64,000 bases of DNA from Saccharothrix sp. ALI-22-I (lineage in GTDB: Bacteria; Actinomycetota; Actinomycetes; Mycobacteriales; Pseudonocardiaceae), in NCBI RefSeq assembly GCF_001984175.1, contig NZ_MTQP01000067.1, positions 620,001 through 684,000 of the forward strand. Direction: 5' to 3'. Under the pieces are notes generated by a model, which ran no database searches, was not told the DNA's origin, and was given only the letters and a program-made list of their open reading frames with translations. A program made the translations under genes and the position numbers. How positions within the stretch are numbered: position 1 is the first letter of the stretch; each line of letters starts with the position of its first letter. This document shows positions 42,770-51,722 of this stretch, piece by piece.

Positions 42770-43378
42770 GTGCGCTTCGTTCTCGCTTCCCAGTCCTCCG
42801 CCCGCCTGAACGTCCTCCGCGCCGCCGGAGTCGATCCCGTCGTCCGGGTGTCCGGCGTCGACGAGGACGCGTTGGCCGCCTCCCTCACCGATCCCACGCC
42901 GGAAGAGCTGGTCACCGCGCTGGCGATCGCGAAAGCCGAGGCGATCGCGAAAGCCGAGGACGAGGACGCGGTGATCGTCGGGTGCGACTCGATGCTGCTG
43001 ACCGCCGACGGCGAGGTGCACGGCAAGCCCGGCACGGTCGAGGTCGCGCGTGAGCGCTGGAAGAAGATGGCCGGCACCACCGGCACCCTGCTGACCGGGC
43101 ACGCGGTGCTGCGGATGCGCGGCGGGCAGGTCGTGGACCGGGCCGTCGGGCACGAGGCGACGCTGGTCCGGTTCGGCCGCCCGACCGACGACGAACTCGA
43201 TGCCTACCTGGCGACGGGCGAGCCGCTGCACGTCGCGGGCGCGTTCACGCTCGACGGGCTGGGCGGCTGGTTCGTGGACGGCATCGACGGCGATCCGTCC
43301 AGCGTGATCGGCATCAGCCTGCCGCTCACCCGCAAGCTGCTGCGTCAAGTCGACGTCGCGGTGTCCGACATCTGGTAG
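42770..43378 (+). CDS. Maf-like nucleoside triphosphate pyrophosphatase
   Basis: A 202-residue Maf-family house-cleaning pyrophosphatase acting on non-canonical or excess NTPs. The N-terminal VLASQSSARLNVLRAAG, central VGCDSMLL and C-terminal GAFTLDGLGGWFV are characteristic. GTG 42770 directly follows a palindrome and has little room for a Shine-Dalgarno. Its position among carboxylase genes is conserved in actinobacteria. Confidence 0.92.
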   Translation: MRFVLASQSSARLNVLRAAGVDPVVRVSGVDEDALAASLTDPTPEELVTALAIAKAEAIAKAEDEDAVIVGCDSMLLTADGEVHGKPGTVEVARERWKKMAGTTGTLLTGHAVLRMRGGQVVDRAVGHEATLVRFGRPTDDELDAYLATGEPLHVAGAFTLDGLGGWFVDGIDGDPSSVIGISLPLTRKLLRQVDVAVSDIW

Positions 43379-43554
43379 CCGTTGTCACATTTCCCCTGAT
43401 CCGGGAAGCTCCAAGAAGGAGTTTCACGTTGGGGGAACTGTGGGTGAACTGCTGACGCGCCGCCGTCACATCGACTTCGGGCGCAGGACGAACACGGGTT
43501 GTCGGGGCTGACGCCGCCCCGTCCCCATCCCCTGCGCATCCACCCGGAGCAGTC
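43379..43554 (+). promoter_or_regulatory. Intergenic region upstream of the symporter
   Basis: These 176 bases separate maf from the dicarboxylate symporter. GGAG just before GTG 43555 is the ribosome binding site. No riboswitch, strong hairpin or operator was recognised. Confidence 0.35.
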
Positions 43555-44880
43555 GTGTCGTTGTCGTTCGTCCGCAGTTACACAAAGCCGAAGGTCTTCG
43601 GCATCACCGTCCTCGCCGCGCTCGTGCTGGGAGCGCTCGCGGGCTACCTCGCACAGGCCACCGACCAGGCGTGGCTCACCACCACCCTCGGCTACACCGG
43701 CGACGTGTTCACCAGCCTGTTGCAGTTCACCGTCATCCCCTTGGTGTTCACCGCGATCGTCGTGGGCATCACCAGCCTGCGCAGGCTCGGCAGCTCGCGC
43801 GCGGCCCGGCTGGGCGGGAAGACGCTGCTGTGGTTCGCCACCACGTCGCTGATCGCCGTGCTCATCGGCCTCGCGATCGGGTTGATCTTCAAGCCTGGTC
43901 TTGGCGTCCAGGTCGAGCCGTCACAGGCGGCCGTGGACCGGCTCGCCGCCCGTGACCAGGGCTCGTGGAGCACGCTGCTGGAGACCCTGATCCCGTCGAA
44001 CCTGTTCAGCGCCTTCACCGAGGGTGAAGTGCTCCAGGTCGTGTTCATCTCGGTGCTGGTCGGCTTCGCCGCGTACGCGCTGGGCGAGAAGGCCGCGCCG
44101 TTCGTCACGCTGACCCGGTCGGCGTTCGACCTGATCCAGAAGATCGTCGGCTGGATCGTGCTGCTCGCCCCGATCGGCGTGTTCGGCCTGATCGGCACCG
44201 CGTTCGCGACGTACGGCAACTCGTTCGTCCGGCCGCTGTTCTCGCTGATCGCGGCGGTGTACGGCGGGTCGCTGCTGGTGCTGTTCGTGGTGTACCCGCT
44301 GCTGCTGCGATTCGTCGGCCGGGTGTCGCCGGTGACGTTCTTCAGCAAGGCGTGGACCGCGATCCAGTTCGCCTTCGTGTCGCGGTCGTCGGGCGCGACG
44401 CTGCCGTTGAGCCGGCAGACCGCCGCCAACCTCGGCGTGGACGACGACTACGCGTCGTTCGCCGTGCCGCTGGGCACCACCACGAAGATGGACGGCTGCG
44501 CCGCCGTGTACCCGGCCATCGCCACGGTGTTCATCGCGAACCTGTTCGGTGTGCAGTTGGGCGTGTGGCAGTACGTGGCGATCGTCGCCGTCGCCGTGTT
44601 CGGCGCCCTGGCCACCGCCGGCACCACCGGCTGGTTCACCATGCTGACCCTGACCCTCGGCGCCGTGAACATGCCCCCCGAGGTCATCGCCACCGGCGTA
44701 GCCGTCGTCTACGCGATCGACCCGATCCTGGACATGGTCCGCACCGCCACCAACGTGGCCGGCCAGATCACCGTCCCGGTCCTGGTAGCCCGCACCGAAA
44801 ACCTCCTCGACGACGAGATCCTCAACGCCCCCAGCGAGCCCCCGCTCCTCACCACCCCCCGCACCCCCATCCCCGCCTGA
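43555..44880 (+). CDS. Dicarboxylate/amino acid:cation symporter
   Basis: A 441-residue secondary transporter of the DAACS (GltP/DctA) family that imports C4-dicarboxylates or acidic amino acids with protons or sodium. About eight helices and two re-entrant loops are visible, with the serine-rich SRSSGATLPLS (near 280) and the substrate motif GTTTKMDGCA (near 307). GTG 43555. It ends next to repeat array 2. Confidence 0.92.
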   Translation: MSLSFVRSYTKPKVFGITVLAALVLGALAGYLAQATDQAWLTTTLGYTGDVFTSLLQFTVIPLVFTAIVVGITSLRRLGSSRAARLGGKTLLWFATTSLIAVLIGLAIGLIFKPGLGVQVEPSQAAVDRLAARDQGSWSTLLETLIPSNLFSAFTEGEVLQVVFISVLVGFAAYALGEKAAPFVTLTRSAFDLIQKIVGWIVLLAPIGVFGLIGTAFATYGNSFVRPLFSLIAAVYGGSLLVLFVVYPLLLRFVGRVSPVTFFSKAWTAIQFAFVSRSSGATLPLSRQTAANLGVDDDYASFAVPLGTTTKMDGCAAVYPAIATVFIANLFGVQLGVWQYVAIVAVAVFGALATAGTTGWFTMLTLTLGAVNMPPEVIATGVAVVYAIDPILDMVRTATNVAGQITVPVLVARTENLLDDEILNAPSEPPLLTTPRTPIPA

Positions 44881-44901
44881 CCCGCCCGGAACGTAGAACT
44901 C

Positions 44902-45012
44902 ACCGGCCCCCAACGTTCGACTCTCGCGTGTCCAACGTTGCGAACGCGCGTGTCCAACGTTCAGAACAGGCGTGTCCAACGTTGGGAACGGGCGAGTTGA
45001 ACGCTCGGAACG
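44902..45012 (+). repeat. 22-bp repeat array 2
   Basis: Three clear 22-bp units start at 44925, 44947 and 44969, preceded by a degenerate unit (44902-44924) and followed in register by the same terminal variant seen in array 1 (44991-45012, containing GAGTTGAACGCTCGG). It lies between the convergent symporter gene and the minus-strand gene at 45028. Units differ at two to four positions after AACGTT. Confidence 0.92.
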
Positions 45013-45027
45013 GGCCGGTGTGGGTGG

Positions 45028-45717
45028 TCAGGCGCCGCACTGGCGGAGGGTGGAGGGGTCCGGGGTCACCTCGGGCCAGCCGGGTAGGGACTCCCGTGCC
45101 GGGAACATGGGCGTGCAGCCCAGCTCGCCACCGCCGCCGGCCGGCGAGAACACCTGTGCGAACCAGTGCGCGCAGTCCACCCCCGCCGGGCACGCCCGCT
45201 GCACCGCCACCACGTCGGCGACCGCGTCCTGGTTCACGTCGAGCAGCGCCAGGTACGACCCGCTCGACACGTACGGCACCTGCGCCCGCGTCCAGGCCCC
45301 CGACCTGCGCACCAGCACCTCACCCAGCACCTCGCCGCCGACCTCGCCCCGCACCAGGCACACCCCCACCTCCGCGTCGACGCACTGCAGCGACTCGTCG
45401 GTGATGGCGGCGCCCGACGACGCGATGGTCAACTCGAAGATGTTCGGCCCCGAAGCGCCGTTGGTCCGGATGCGGCCCGCGCCCTCGCCGACCACCAATT
45501 CCACTGAATCGACCCCGACCTCCTGCTTCACCACCGAACGGCACGCCGTCGTCCCGCACCTCAATTCGTCCTGGGACGTGGCGGCACCGGTGTCGGACGG
45601 CTCGGGAGGACGCAGTGACCAGGCGATGACCAAGCCCGCGATAGTTGTGAGAACAGCTGCACAAGCAGTCACAAGCGCGGCAGTCGGCGGGCGTGTCACG
45701 ATTGCCGATTGTTCCAC
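45028..45717 (-). CDS. Membrane-anchored protein with VCBS/FG-GAP-like segment
   Basis: About 229 residues: a membrane helix (PTAALVTACAAVLTTIAGLV) and an extracytoplasmic domain with several cysteines and a calcium-loop-like LLDVNQDAVADVV, recalling VCBS or FG-GAP repeats. The start is uncertain: GTG 45717 is used here. GTG 45783 would leave only 32 bases before the divergent carboxylase gene, and GTG 45699 is also possible. Function unknown. Confidence 0.62.
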   Translation of the reverse strand: MEQSAIVTRPPTAALVTACAAVLTTIAGLVIAWSLRPPEPSDTGAATSQDELRCGTTACRSVVKQEVGVDSVELVVGEGAGRIRTNGASGPNIFELTIASSGAAITDESLQCVDAEVGVCLVRGEVGGEVLGEVLVRRSGAWTRAQVPYVSSGSYLALLDVNQDAVADVVAVQRACPAGVDCAHWFAQVFSPAGGGGELGCTPMFPARESLPGWPEVTPDPSTLRQCGA

Positions 45718-45815
45718 CCAAGCGTGAGCTGTCTCTCGGTCGCCGGGTACTGACGGGTCACTAAACTCCCCGACCAATGCCACTCCAGTCCAGCGTTGCC
45801 AGGAGGTAGGACGTC

Positions 45816-47585
45816 GTGTCGCTGCGCAAGGTCCTTGTCGCCAACCGTGGTGAGATCGCCGTCCGGGTCATCCGCGCCTGCCGGGACGCCGGTCTGGCCA
45901 GCGTCGCCGTGTACGCCGACCCGGACCGGGACGCCCCGTTCGTCCGACTGGCCGACGAGGCGTTCGCCCTGGGCGGCAGCACGCCCGGGGCCAGCTACCT
46001 CTCCGTCGACAAGCTGCTCGACGTCGCCAAGCGCGCCGGCGCGGACTCGGTGCACCCCGGCTACGGCTTCCTCTCCGAGAACGCCGACTTCGCGCAGGCC
46101 GTCCTGGACGCGGGCCTGATCTGGATCGGGCCGACCCCGCAGGCCATCCGCGACCTGGGCGACAAGGTCACCGCGCGGCACATCGCGATGCGCGCCGGCG
46201 CGCCGCTGGTGCCCGGCACGAAGGACCCGGTCAGCGGCCCGGACGAGATCATCGCGTTCGCCGAAGAGCACGGCCTCCCGGTCGCGATCAAGGCGGCGTT
46301 CGGCGGCGGCGGCCGCGGTCTGAAGGTCGCCCGCACGATGGAGGAGATCCCCGAGCTGTTCGACAGCGCGGTGCGCGAGGCGGTCACCGCGTTCGGTCGC
46401 GGCGAGTGCTTCGTGGAGCGGTACTTGGACAAGCCCCGGCACGTCGAGGCGCAGGTGCTGGCCGACCAGCACGGCAACGTGGTCGTCGTCGGCACGCGTG
46501 ACTGCTCGTTGCAGCGCCGCCACCAGAAGCTGGTCGAGGAGGCGCCCGCGCCGTTCCTCACCGACGAGCAGCGCGCGGCGATCCACACCTCCGCGCGCGC
46601 CATCTGCAAGGAAGCCGGCTACCACGGCGCCGGCACGGTCGAGTACCTGGTCGCGGTGGACGGCACGATCTCGTTCCTTGAGGTCAACACCCGTCTCCAG
46701 GTCGAGCACCCGGTCAGCGAGGAGACCGCCGGCGTCGACCTGGTCCGCGAGCAGTTCCGCATCGCGGCCGGCGAGGAGCTGCGGTTCACCGAGGACCCGA
46801 CCCCGCGCGGCCACTCGATCGAATTCCGCATCAACGGCGAGGACGCGGGCCGCAACTTCCTGCCCGCCCCCGGCACCGTCACCACGTTCACCGCGCCGTC
46901 CGGCCCCGGTGTCCGGGTGGACGCGGGCGTGGAGAGCGGCACGGTCATCGGCGGTCAGTTCGACTCGCTGCTGGCCAAGCTGATCGTCACCGGCGAGGAC
47001 CGCACGCAGGCCCTGGAGCGGGCCCGCCGCGCGCTGGACGAGATGGTCGTGGAGGGCATGGCCACCGTGCTGCCGTTCCACCGCGCGATCGTGCGCGATC
47101 CGGCGTTCGTCGGCACCGAGGACGGCTTCACCGTGCACACCCGGTGGATCGAGACCGAGTTCGACAACACCATCGCGCCGTTCACCGACGGCGCGGAGGC
47201 CGAGGAGGACGAGCCGCGGCAGACCCTGGTGGTCGAGGTCGGCGGACGGCGGCTGGAGGTCTCGCTGCCCGGTGACCTGGCGTTCGGCGGTGGTGGCGGC
47301 GCGGCCAAGGCCGGCGCGAAGGCCAAGCCGCGCAAGCGCGGTGGCGGCAAGGGCGGTGCGGCGGTGTCGGGTGACGCGGTGGCGGCGTCCATGCAGGGCA
47401 CGATCGTGAAGGTCGCCGTCGAGGACGGTCAGCAGGTCGAGGCCGGCGAGCTGATCGTCGTGCTGGAGGCCATGAAGATGGAGAACCCGGTCACCGCGCA
47501 CAAGGCGGGTGTGGTCACCGGTCTGGTGGCCGAGGCGGGCGCGACTGTCACCCAGGGCACCGTGATCTGCGAGATCAAGGAATAG
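45816..47585 (+). CDS. Acyl-CoA carboxylase alpha subunit (biotin carboxylase and BCCP)
   Basis: A 589-residue fusion of biotin carboxylase (1-450) and biotin carboxyl carrier (about 515-589). It shows ANRGEIAVRVIRACRD at the start, the ATP-grasp GGGGRGLKVA, EVNTRLQVEHPV, and EAMKMEN, where Lys554 is biotinylated. GTG 45816 has GGAGG upstream. It is the AccA3-like partner of AccD/AccE (40299-42139) and substrate of BirA. A Gly/Lys-rich linker joins the two parts. Confidence 0.95.
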   Translation: MSLRKVLVANRGEIAVRVIRACRDAGLASVAVYADPDRDAPFVRLADEAFALGGSTPGASYLSVDKLLDVAKRAGADSVHPGYGFLSENADFAQAVLDAGLIWIGPTPQAIRDLGDKVTARHIAMRAGAPLVPGTKDPVSGPDEIIAFAEEHGLPVAIKAAFGGGGRGLKVARTMEEIPELFDSAVREAVTAFGRGECFVERYLDKPRHVEAQVLADQHGNVVVVGTRDCSLQRRHQKLVEEAPAPFLTDEQRAAIHTSARAICKEAGYHGAGTVEYLVAVDGTISFLEVNTRLQVEHPVSEETAGVDLVREQFRIAAGEELRFTEDPTPRGHSIEFRINGEDAGRNFLPAPGTVTTFTAPSGPGVRVDAGVESGTVIGGQFDSLLAKLIVTGEDRTQALERARRALDEMVVEGMATVLPFHRAIVRDPAFVGTEDGFTVHTRWIETEFDNTIAPFTDGAEAEEDEPRQTLVVEVGGRRLEVSLPGDLAFGGGGGAAKAGAKAKPRKRGGGKGGAAVSGDAVAASMQGTIVKVAVEDGQQVEAGELIVVLEAMKMENPVTAHKAGVVTGLVAEAGATVTQGTVICEIKE

Positions 47586-47595
47586 GCTCACCCGT

Positions 47596-47982
47596 GTGAG
47601 CGAGCGGGACATCCGGATCGGCGACGCGGAGCGCGAGCAAGCGCTCGAACTGCTCGGCACGCACCTCGGTGAGGGGCGGCTGAGCGTGGACGAGTACGGC
47701 GAGCGCTCCGCCCGCGTCGCCACCGCGAAAACCCGCGGTGACCTGTACGGGTTGTTCAGCGACCTGCCCGCACCACGACCGAGGTTCACCCAGGTGGAAC
47801 CGCTGGTGACGCCGGACACGACCGTTCGGCGGACCTTCCAGCTGGACCCGCGCGCCACCGGCACCGTGGTGATGGCGGTCGCGTTGCTGAGCGTGCTGCT
47901 GTTCTTCGTGGTGAAGACGCCGTTCGTGTTCCTGTTCATCCCCGCGGCGATGCTGCTCGTCGGCCGGATGGGCAGGCGTTGA
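47596..47982 (+). CDS. DUF1707-domain membrane protein
   Basis: A 128-residue protein with an N-terminal DUF1707/SHOCT-like domain (RIGDAEREQALELLGTHLGE, LSVDEYGERSARVATAKTR) and two C-terminal helices. DUF1707 proteins are common in actinobacteria and often sit next to carboxylase genes, with no assigned activity. The stop overlaps the HAD gene start. Confidence 0.88.
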   Translation: MSERDIRIGDAEREQALELLGTHLGEGRLSVDEYGERSARVATAKTRGDLYGLFSDLPAPRPRFTQVEPLVTPDTTVRRTFQLDPRATGTVVMAVALLSVLLFFVVKTPFVFLFIPAAMLLVGRMGRR

Positions 47983-48857
47983 GCGGGCCGTCGCCGTCGC
48001 TGCTGCTACTCGACCTGGACGGCGTGCTGCGGCGGTTCCCGCCGGACGGGCCGATCGAGGACGGGTTCGGCCTGCCGCGCGGCACGTTGGCGCGGGTGTC
48101 GTTCCCGCTGGCCGGTCCCGCGACCGCCGGTCGGGCCACCGACGAGGAGTGGCGCGCGGCGGTACGGGAGCAGTTGGTCGCCGAAGGGCTGTCGCCATCG
48201 CGTGCGGCCGAGGCGGTGGCCGCGTGGAGCCGGACCGGCGAGGTGATTCCCGAGGCGTTGGATCTGGTGCGGCGGGTTCGCAAGCGGTGCCGGGTGGCGT
48301 TGCTGTCCAACGCGACCGACCGGTTGCCGAGCGACTTGGCGGCGTTGGGGCTGGACCGCGAGGTGGACGCCGTCGTGTCGTCCGCCCGGATCGGTGTCGC
48401 CAAGCCGTCACCTGAGGCGTTCCGGCGCGCGCTGCGGGTGCTCCAACACTCGCCGTCGGGGACGTTGTTCTGCGATGACAACGCGGTGAACGCGGACGCG
48501 GCGCGCACCGTCGGCATCGACGCCGTACACACACCGGACTTCCCCGCGTTGCACCGGGCGTTGTCGTCACGGGGTCTGCTGGACGACGGCGTCGGCACCG
48601 GTTCGGCCGGGCCTTCGGGCTCGTTGTTGCTGGTGCTGCACGAGCGTGACGACGCCGAGGAAGCCGCGCGGGAACTGGCGGCGGCGGGGTGGTCGCCGTG
48701 CGCGGTGCACAAGGACCTCTTGGCAGGTGAGGACGACGCCGAGGACGCCGACTGGGTCGTCGAGTTGATCACCGGCCCCGACGACCAGCCCGCTTCCGCC
48801 CACCGCGGACTGCTCGAAGGGCTGGCCGGGCGCTACGACGGGTTCGTCACGGACTAA
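47979..48857 (+). CDS. HAD-superfamily hydrolase
   Basis: A 292-residue HAD phosphatase-like protein. Motif I is LLLLDLDGVLRRF (nucleophile Asp), motif II VALLSNATD, motif III near VAKPSPEAF, and motif IV CDDNAVNAD. The C-terminal 90 residues are an additional small domain. The start is TTG 47979 in a TTGA overlap with the DUF1707 gene. Substrate unknown. Confidence 0.85.
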   Translation: MSGPSPSLLLLDLDGVLRRFPPDGPIEDGFGLPRGTLARVSFPLAGPATAGRATDEEWRAAVREQLVAEGLSPSRAAEAVAAWSRTGEVIPEALDLVRRVRKRCRVALLSNATDRLPSDLAALGLDREVDAVVSSARIGVAKPSPEAFRRALRVLQHSPSGTLFCDDNAVNADAARTVGIDAVHTPDFPALHRALSSRGLLDDGVGTGSAGPSGSLLLVLHERDDAEEAARELAAAGWSPCAVHKDLLAGEDDAEDADWVVELITGPDDQPASAHRGLLEGLAGRYDGFVTD

Positions 48858-48868
48858 TCTGCGCCACC

Positions 48869-49309
48869 ATGGAGGCGGTCGAGATCAACGCGGGTGAGTT
48901 CTACCTGCGCCAACTCCGCGCGGACGACCGCATCGACGACCGGGTGGCGTTGGTGGCCGGCGGCCTGTTCCCCGATCTCGCCACCGCGGGCGCGCACATC
49001 GCCGAACGCACGAAAGAGTGGCACACCGAAGAATCCTGCTCTTGGGCCGTTTGCGACCAGCTCACCGGAACGGCCGTGGGCGAGGTCGCCCTCACCAGCA
49101 CCGGCGAACTCACCTGCTGGACCACCCCTGACCTGCGCGGCAAGGGCATCGCGACACACGCGACAGCGGCCGTGCTGCGGTTCGGGTTCGGTTTCCTCGA
49201 CCTCCCGCTCATCACCGCCAGACCGCCGGACGGCCCAGCTCGGCGTGTCGCCGAGAAGTGTGGCTTCACAGCCGAGGGTCCACTTGGCGTGTGGACCCGG
49301 CTACGGTAG
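48869..49309 (+). CDS. GNAT family N-acetyltransferase
   Basis: A 146-residue GNAT protein of the RimJ/RimL-like type. The acetyl-CoA loop is LRGKGIATHATAAVLRFGF, and ARRVAEKCGF is the C-terminal motif. ATG 48869 follows the HAD gene by 11 bases. It overlaps no other gene, and its acceptor is unknown. Confidence 0.88.
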   Translation: MEAVEINAGEFYLRQLRADDRIDDRVALVAGGLFPDLATAGAHIAERTKEWHTEESCSWAVCDQLTGTAVGEVALTSTGELTCWTTPDLRGKGIATHATAAVLRFGFGFLDLPLITARPPDGPARRVAEKCGFTAEGPLGVWTRLR

Positions 49310-49315
49310 GTGCCC

Positions 49316-49903
49316 ATGAGGGCTGCCGGGCTGATCACCGCCACGCTGTGCGCGTTGGCGTTGGCCGCCTGCACGCCCTTTCCGGAGGAGAAGGCCGACG
49401 GCCGGGTGGACGAACCGCTGCCCGCCACGACGACCACCGCGCCGTCGTTGCCGCCCCGGCCCCGGGACATCCTGCTGGACGACGTGGACCCGTGCGCGGT
49501 GCTCTCCGCGGACCAGCGGATCGCGTTGAGCCTGGACAACCCGCCCAGCGCTTACGTGGATTCCGCCTTCGGCAACGCGAAGGCATGCACCATGCGCAGC
49601 AACATCAGCGGGAACGTGGTGCGGCTGGCGCTCGTCACAGTCGAGGGCGTCGGTGTGTGGCTCAGCGAGAACGCCCAGGTCGACGCCGAGTTGACCACGG
49701 TCGCCGGATTCCCCGGTCTGACCGTGCGGACACCCGGCATGGACCACGTGTGCAACGTGGAGGTGGACGTCGCGGACGGGCAGTTCCTGGACGTGATGTT
49801 CCGCGACGGCGGTAACGAGAAGGCGGCAAAACAAGACACTCTGTGCCAGGGGGCGCAACGGGCGGCAGAAGCGGCGGTAGCCGGTTTGCTGCAGCGGCGC
49901 TGA
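49316..49903 (+). CDS. DUF3558-type lipoprotein
   Basis: A 195-residue secreted lipoprotein. The signal peptide ends in LALAAC with lipidated Cys19, followed by a Thr/Pro-rich stretch and a DUF3558-like domain (DPCAVLSADQRIAL, then ACTMRS with a paired cysteine later). Anchored to the outer face of the membrane. ATG 49316 is used; GTG 49310 two codons upstream is possible. Function unknown. Confidence 0.82.
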   Translation: MRAAGLITATLCALALAACTPFPEEKADGRVDEPLPATTTTAPSLPPRPRDILLDDVDPCAVLSADQRIALSLDNPPSAYVDSAFGNAKACTMRSNISGNVVRLALVTVEGVGVWLSENAQVDAELTTVAGFPGLTVRTPGMDHVCNVEVDVADGQFLDVMFRDGGNEKAAKQDTLCQGAQRAAEAAVAGLLQRR

Positions 49904-50004
49904 TCCACGCGGGGGATGTCCGTCTCCACCTACTCCCCGCTGTCGGACCCTGTGGTTAGAGTGACCGAAGCGCGACGGGAACGAGGAAGGCGGGGAGGTC
50001 GTCC

Positions 50005-50400
50005 ATGCCGTCGGAAGACCAAGGCCAAGGCGCTGACAACGGTCAGGGCGCGGACACGGGCTCACCACCGCCGCTGTCGCACACCTTGAACGTCGAACCC
50101 GGCGCGATCCCCGGCCTTCGCAGTGCGTTCGCGGGGGCGCTGACCAAGCTGGACAAGCAGATCGAACTGGCCATCACCGAGGTCAGGGTCCGCCCGTGGG
50201 CCGGTGACCCGGTGAGCCGCGACGCGGCGGAGAAGTTCAACGAGCGGTCGCTGGAATCGGGCGACTCGGCGCTGATCGCGTTGGAGAACTACCAGCGACA
50301 GCTCAAGTCGGCCATGGACGCGCTCGCGCTCGTCGAACAGCAGTACCAGTCCATCGAAGAAGACAACACCGGGTTGATGGGACAGCAGGGCGGCCGCTGA
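50005..50400 (+). CDS. Small helical type VII locus protein
   Basis: A 131-residue protein with a Gly/Gln/Asp-rich N-terminus and two long helices (LRSAFAGALTKLDKQIELAI and the segment around ENYQRQLKSAMDALALVEQQ). The layout resembles the small partner that pairs with PPE proteins in type VII secretion, although no WXG motif is present. It precedes the PPE-like gene by 29 bases. Confidence 0.75.
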   Translation: MPSEDQGQGADNGQGADTGSPPPLSHTLNVEPGAIPGLRSAFAGALTKLDKQIELAITEVRVRPWAGDPVSRDAAEKFNERSLESGDSALIALENYQRQLKSAMDALALVEQQYQSIEEDNTGLMGQQGGR

Positions 50401-50429
50401 GCACCCGGCGCAGGCAAGGGGAACCGTTC

Positions 50430-51722
50430 ATGCCCGATGGACACCGCTGGAGCGGGTACAGCCACGAAGAGCTGTACGAGCAGATCAACTCCGGGCCGGG
50501 CCCGAAGGCCTCGCACGCCTCGATGGAGCGGTGGCAGGGCGTCTCGGCCGCGTTGACCGAGATCAACGCCGAGCTGCACAGCGGCGTGCTGCGCTCCGGG
50601 GCCGAGTGGGAGGGCTCCGCGGCGGACAAGGCCCGCGTCGGCATCAACCCGCTGGCCACGTGGGCGGACGACGCCCGGGCCGGCGCGGAGGTGATGCGCA
50701 TCTCGGCCGAATTGCAGGCCGACTACATCTCCAAGGCCCGCTCGGACATGCCGCCGCCGGTGAAGGTGACGGCGGAGGAGCCGAACCTGCTGGTCAGCAC
50801 GCTCACGAACCTGGTGGGCGGGCAGACGGACTACGAGAAGCAGGAGAAGGCGCAGAACGCGGCCGAGCAGCGTGCGCGTGAGGTGATGACGACGTACGCC
50901 TCCAGCACCGTGTCGAACACCAGCACGTTGGGCCAGTTCCACCAGCCGCCGCAGTTGGTGATCAGCGCGGCGGACGTGGCGCGCAACGACTCGGCCGGCG
51001 TGTCCGCGCCCGGTTGGGGGTACGGCGGTCCGCGCGGCGGTGGTCGTGGTGGTGGGCGCGGCGGCCGTGGTGGTCGTGGCGGGCGTGGTTTCGTGCCGCC
51101 GCAGCGTCCCGTGTCGGCGCCGTCCGGTGGTTCCACGGGCACGTCCTCGTCTTCGCCTTCCGCCCAGGCCGGGTCGACTCGTCCTTCCAACGCGGGCGTG
51201 CCGACGGGGCCGGGTTCCACGTCGTTCGGGCCGGGTGGCGTGATCGGCGGTGCGGGCGGCCAGCAGGACAAGGACCGACGCAAGTCGTCCTCGGCTTCCT
51301 CCTCTTCCTCCTCTTCCTCCTCCTCCGACACCACCACGACCGAGCAGGTTTCCAACAGCCCTCAGCAGTCGGTCCCGAGTAGTGGCCCGGCGCCCAGCGG
51401 CACGACGTCGGTGAGCTCGGCGGAGTTCGGGGCGTTCGCGGCCAACGCGCAGCACGCGGCGACGGCGGCTCCCGGTGGGTCGACGGGCGGGTTGGTCGGC
51501 GCCGGCCAGGTCGGCGGCAACGACACCGTGCACAAGCGCAGCACGCCCGCTCCGGCGCAACCCGCGTTCGACCCGTTCGGCGGACTGGGTGGTCCTCGTG
51601 GCGCGGAAGAGGAAGAAGATGCCACGCACGACGCCGCCGACTACCTTCGGGAGACGGACGACATCTACGGCGTTGGCGGGATCATCTCGCCTCCGGTGAT
51701 CGGGGAGAGCACGACCCACTGA
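50430..51722 (+). CDS. PPE-like type VII secretion substrate
   Basis: A 430-residue protein. The N-terminal 170 residues are PPE-like helices (WSGYSHEELYEQINSGPGP, EWEGSAADKARVGINPL). They are followed by an Arg/Gly-rich stretch near 200-220, a poly-Ser segment near 288-300 and an acidic C-terminus. The repeat-rich middle is unlike mycobacterial PPE tails. It overlaps the EspG gene by one base (TGATG). Confidence 0.82.
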   Translation: MPDGHRWSGYSHEELYEQINSGPGPKASHASMERWQGVSAALTEINAELHSGVLRSGAEWEGSAADKARVGINPLATWADDARAGAEVMRISAELQADYISKARSDMPPPVKVTAEEPNLLVSTLTNLVGGQTDYEKQEKAQNAAEQRAREVMTTYASSTVSNTSTLGQFHQPPQLVISAADVARNDSAGVSAPGWGYGGPRGGGRGGGRGGRGGRGGRGFVPPQRPVSAPSGGSTGTSSSSPSAQAGSTRPSNAGVPTGPGSTSFGPGGVIGGAGGQQDKDRRKSSSASSSSSSSSSSDTTTTEQVSNSPQQSVPSSGPAPSGTTSVSSAEFGAFAANAQHAATAAPGGSTGGLVGAGQVGGNDTVHKRSTPAPAQPAFDPFGGLGGPRGAEEEEDATHDAADYLRETDDIYGVGGIISPPVIGESTTH